26,607 nucleotides of DNA, taken from Faecalicatena fissicatena (GTDB taxonomy: Bacteria; Bacillota; Clostridia; Lachnospirales; Lachnospiraceae). The notes below the pieces were generated by a model. The model was not told the DNA's origin. It searched no databases and saw nothing but the letters and a program-made list of their open reading frames with translations. The stretch lies in assembly GCA_001028025.1 (NCBI GenBank), contig LDAQ01000134.1:1-26607 (forward strand). The letters are read 5' to 3'. Shown here piece by piece: positions 23,838 through 26,607 of the stretch (position 1 is the stretch's first letter; each line of letters begins with the position of its first letter). The position numbers and the translations under genes are program-made.

Positions 23838-26003
23838 ATGGATCAAAGTTTTGAAAAAAGAAAGAAAGTAATTTACGATTTTATATGCGATGACATGTAC
23901 GTACCGATGAAGATTAAAGAGATCGCGATTGTCCTTCAGATCCCAAAGGAACAGCGAAGCGAACTGAAGGAAGTGCTGGATTCCCTGGAGGAGGACGGCA
24001 AGATCTATGTGTCGAAAAAAGGAAAGTATACGAAGGGACAGGCCAGCCGTCTGACCGGAGTATTCCAGGCGAATGCCCGTGGATTCGGATTTGTGATACA
24101 GGAGGGCGAAGATGAGGACATCTTTATCTCCGAGGAGAATATAGGGGGTGCGTTCCAGGGCGACCAGGTGGAGTTTGTTATAACGAAAGAACCGGACAGC
24201 AGGCATGAAGCGGACGGTAAGAGGAAAGAAGGCAGAATTGTGCGTATCCTTTCCCACGGAACGACAAAGGTGGTTGGCCTGTATGAAAAATGCAAAAGCT
24301 TCGGGTTTGTGCGCCCGGACAGCCAGCGTGTTCTGAACGATATCTATATCCCGGAGGGAAAAGATAAAGGAGCCATGACCGGTCATAAGGTGGTTGTGGA
24401 GCTGACCTCCTACGGCGGACAAGATATGAAGCCGGAGGGCCGGGTGGTTGAAATTATAGGCCATATCAATGACCCGGGGACTGATATTATGTCCATCGTC
24501 AAGGGGTATGATCTGCCCGTCGAATTTCCGGAACGTGTCCTGAATCAGGCGGAACGTGTGGGAAAAGAAGTAAGCGAGGCCGATATGGCCGGCAGAATGG
24601 ATCTGCGCGGCTGGCAGATGGTTACCATCGACGGAGAGGATGCAAAGGATCTAGATGATGCGGTTTCCCTGACAAAAGAGGAGGGCGCTTACCGCCTTGG
24701 CGTTCATATTGCAGATGTGTCAAACTATGTTCAGGAGAAAAGTGCCCTGGATCGGGAAGCTCTAAAGCGGGGGACGAGTGTCTATCTGGCAGACAGGGTT
24801 ATCCCGATGCTGCCCCATATACTGTCCAACGGGATCTGTTCCCTGAATGCCGGGGAGAACCGGCTGGCCCTCAGCTGCATTATGACAATTAACGGGGACG
24901 GAGAAGTGATCGATCATCAGATTGCAGAGACGGTGATCCGGGTGGATGAGCGCATGAGTTACACAAGCGTGGCGAAGATACTGGAGGAGCAGGAAGACTC
25001 TGCGGCAGATGCAGAGGAAAGCAGCAGGTATCGGGAACTGGTTCCGATGTTTCTTCTGATGGCAGAGCTGTCGGGCATACTGCGGGAGAAACGCAGGAAG
25101 CGCGGGTCGATTGATTTTGAATTCCCGGAATCAAAGATCGTCCTGGATGAAAATGGAAAACCAGTTGACATTAAACCTTATGACAGGAATATTGCGACTA
25201 AGATTATTGAAGACTTTATGCTGATGGCAAATGAAACGGTAGCGGAAGAGTATTTCTGGAGAGAGGTTCCTTTTCTGTACCGTACTCATGAACAGCCGGA
25301 TGAAGAGAAGATCCGGAAGCTGAGCACATTTATCAATAATTTCGGTTATCATATCCATGTGGGGAACAGTGAGATCAGGCCAAAGGAAGTTCAGAAGCTT
25401 CTGGGAAAGGTAGAAGGTACGCCGCAGGAGCCGCTGATCAGCCGGCTGGCGCTGCGTTCCATGAAGCAGGCGAAGTATACGCCTGAGAATACCGGACATT
25501 TTGGGCTTGCAGCAAAGTATTATACACATTTTACGTCTTCGATCAGGCGATACCCGGATCTGCAGATCCATCGGATTATAAAAGAGAATATCCGGGGGAG
25601 AATGGATGATCTCAGGACAGAGCATTACGGAAATATTCTTCCGGAGGTGGCCAGACAGTCCAGCGAGTGTGAGCGCCGTGCAGAGGAAGCAGAGCGTGAG
25701 ACCGTGAAGCTGAAAAAGGCAGAGTATATGAAGGACCGGATTGGCGAAGAGTTCGATGGCGTCATATCAGGGCTTACAAAATGGGGCGCTTATGTAGAAC
25801 TGGAGAATACGATAGAAGGACTTGTCCATGTGACAAATATGCGGGATGACCATTATGATTACTGGGAAGAGCAGTATGAGCTGGTGGGTGAGCATACCCG
25901 GAAAGTATATAAACTGGGACAGAAGGTGCGGGTGAGAGTCCTGGATGTAGACCGCCTGCAGCGGACGATTGATTTTGAATTCTGCGAAGCAGAAGAGTTG
26001 TAG
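23838..26003 (+). CDS. rnr: Ribonuclease R
   Basis: RNase R is a processive 3'-to-5' exoribonuclease that degrades structured RNA and works with tmRNA-SmpB on stalled messages. The 721-residue product has a small N-terminal helix-turn-helix-like region (1-70), then two cold-shock OB domains (about 71-225; GVFQANARGFGFV and GLYEKCKSFGFVRPD). The RNB catalytic domain starts near residue 265 with TIDGEDAKDLDDAVSL, the Asp cluster that binds Mg2+, and includes YTHFTSSIRRYPDLQIHR. A C-terminal S1 domain follows (about 637-718; DGVISGLTKWGAYVELENTIEGLVHV). AGAAGGTG precedes ATG 23838. It ends 13 bases before smpB, so the two are co-transcribed. Confidence 0.97.
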   Translation: MDQSFEKRKKVIYDFICDDMYVPMKIKEIAIVLQIPKEQRSELKEVLDSLEEDGKIYVSKKGKYTKGQASRLTGVFQANARGFGFVIQEGEDEDIFISEENIGGAFQGDQVEFVITKEPDSRHEADGKRKEGRIVRILSHGTTKVVGLYEKCKSFGFVRPDSQRVLNDIYIPEGKDKGAMTGHKVVVELTSYGGQDMKPEGRVVEIIGHINDPGTDIMSIVKGYDLPVEFPERVLNQAERVGKEVSEADMAGRMDLRGWQMVTIDGEDAKDLDDAVSLTKEEGAYRLGVHIADVSNYVQEKSALDREALKRGTSVYLADRVIPMLPHILSNGICSLNAGENRLALSCIMTINGDGEVIDHQIAETVIRVDERMSYTSVAKILEEQEDSAADAEESSRYRELVPMFLLMAELSGILREKRRKRGSIDFEFPESKIVLDENGKPVDIKPYDRNIATKIIEDFMLMANETVAEEYFWREVPFLYRTHEQPDEEKIRKLSTFINNFGYHIHVGNSEIRPKEVQKLLGKVEGTPQEPLISRLALRSMKQAKYTPENTGHFGLAAKYYTHFTSSIRRYPDLQIHRIIKENIRGRMDDLRTEHYGNILPEVARQSSECERRAEEAERETVKLKKAEYMKDRIGEEFDGVISGLTKWGAYVELENTIEGLVHVTNMRDDHYDYWEEQYELVGEHTRKVYKLGQKVRVRVLDVDRLQRTIDFEFCEAEEL

Positions 26004-26016
26004 AGGGAGTAGCGCC

Positions 26017-26481
26017 ATGGCAAAAACGGAAGGCAAACTGATTGCCAACAATAAAAAAGCATATCATGATTATTTTATACTGGAGAAATACGAGACAGGA
26101 ATTGTCCTGCATGGGACTGAAGTGAAGTCTCTGCGTATGGGGCAGTGCAGCATTAAGGAGGCATTTATCCGAATTGAGAATGGGGAAATGTTTATTTACG
26201 GGATGCACATCAGCCCTTATGAGAAGGGGAACATATTTAATAAAGACCCTCTCAGGGTGCGGAAACTGCTTCTTCATAAAAACGAAATAAACAAGCTGTT
26301 TGGAAAGATGAAAGAAAAAGGCAACACACTTGTGCCATTGCGGGTTTACTTCAGCGGGAGCCTGGTAAAGATTGAGATCGGGCTGGCAAAAGGGAAGAAG
26401 CTTTATGATAAGCGGGATGATATCGCTAAAAAAGATCGGAAGAGAGAGGCACAGAGGGAATTTAAAATTCGGAATCTTTGA
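26017..26481 (+). CDS. smpB: SsrA-binding protein SmpB
   Basis: SmpB binds tmRNA and delivers it to stalled ribosomes. The 154-residue product contains the family signatures NNKKAYHDYFILEKYETGIVLHGTEVKSLR near the N-terminus, YGMHISPYEKGN, and a basic tail, LAKGKKLYDKRDDIAKKD. ATG 26017 is chosen over upstream in-frame starts inside rnr because GAGGGAG precedes it and all SmpB homology begins there. The remaining 126 bases of the window hold no visible gene. ssrA often follows smpB in this group but does not begin within the window. Confidence 0.96.
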   Translation: MAKTEGKLIANNKKAYHDYFILEKYETGIVLHGTEVKSLRMGQCSIKEAFIRIENGEMFIYGMHISPYEKGNIFNKDPLRVRKLLLHKNEINKLFGKMKEKGNTLVPLRVYFSGSLVKIEIGLAKGKKLYDKRDDIAKKDRKREAQREFKIRNL

Positions 26482-26607
26482 TGGATGTACTTGGGAGAAG
26501 GGAGCGCTCCATGGCAGGGATGCCGGGAAGGTACCGGGGCTATATATGCCGCTGGAAAATGCGCGCCGTGCTGCTAACTGCTTCTAAAAAAAACGAGGCC
26601 GGATATG

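Noticed and set aside
26482..26607. Start of ssrA (tmRNA)
   Set aside because: The typical GGGG-start and tRNA-like acceptor sequence are not seen; the window ends first.
1..26607. CRISPR arrays, tRNA or rRNA genes, insertion sequences, prophage genes
   Set aside because: No regularly spaced repeats, cloverleaf sequences, transposase or integrase frames were found on reading both strands.

Overview
The window looks like the chromosome of a gut-type Firmicute, most likely Lachnospiraceae. The signs are strong AGGAGG ribosome binding sites, sigma-A-like promoters with 16-18 bp spacers, mid-40s GC by eye, a SleB-type cell wall hydrolase, and the order secG-rnr-smpB. The assignment comes from gene style and order, not from a database match.

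Left part (1-10.4 kb): a K+/H+ antiporter with two C-terminal TrkA-C domains; phnW-phnX for 2-aminoethylphosphonate breakdown; a C-rich intergenic stretch that may be a dispersed repeat; a secreted cell wall hydrolase; a minus-strand pair (YitT-family membrane protein, then topB); enolase; and a YjbQ-family protein that probably starts at TTG. Most units have a recognisable promoter or hairpin terminator. The gap at 10135-10665 holds a terminator, further inverted repeats, a GC-rich structured island and a well-formed promoter.

Centre (10.6-22.1 kb): the most interesting region. It is an unbroken 11-gene operon with gaps of at most about 40 bp and several overlaps. The order is GlpA-like, GlpB-like and GlpC-like dehydrogenase subunits, a RuBisCO-like protein (RLP), a PHP-domain phosphoesterase, a HAD phosphatase, then a complete phosphotransferase system: Enzyme I, HPr, EIIA, galactitol-type EIIB and EIIC. 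A PucR/CdaR-type regulator with its own promoter follows. The simplest reading is a self-contained route. The PTS imports a polyol (or sugar acid) as its phosphate. The flavin/iron-sulfur dehydrogenase oxidises the carbon next to the phosphate-bearing carbon. The resulting 2-keto-1-phosphate is the kind of substrate RuBisCO-fold enzymes enolise, and the RLP acts on it, with the PHP and HAD enzymes removing phosphate. The sequence does not reveal the substrate. I know of no described pathway with this composition.

Right part (22.1-26.6 kb): the regulator, secG with a clear terminator, rnr (RNase R) and smpB. The window ends about 125 bp after smpB, before any visible ssrA.
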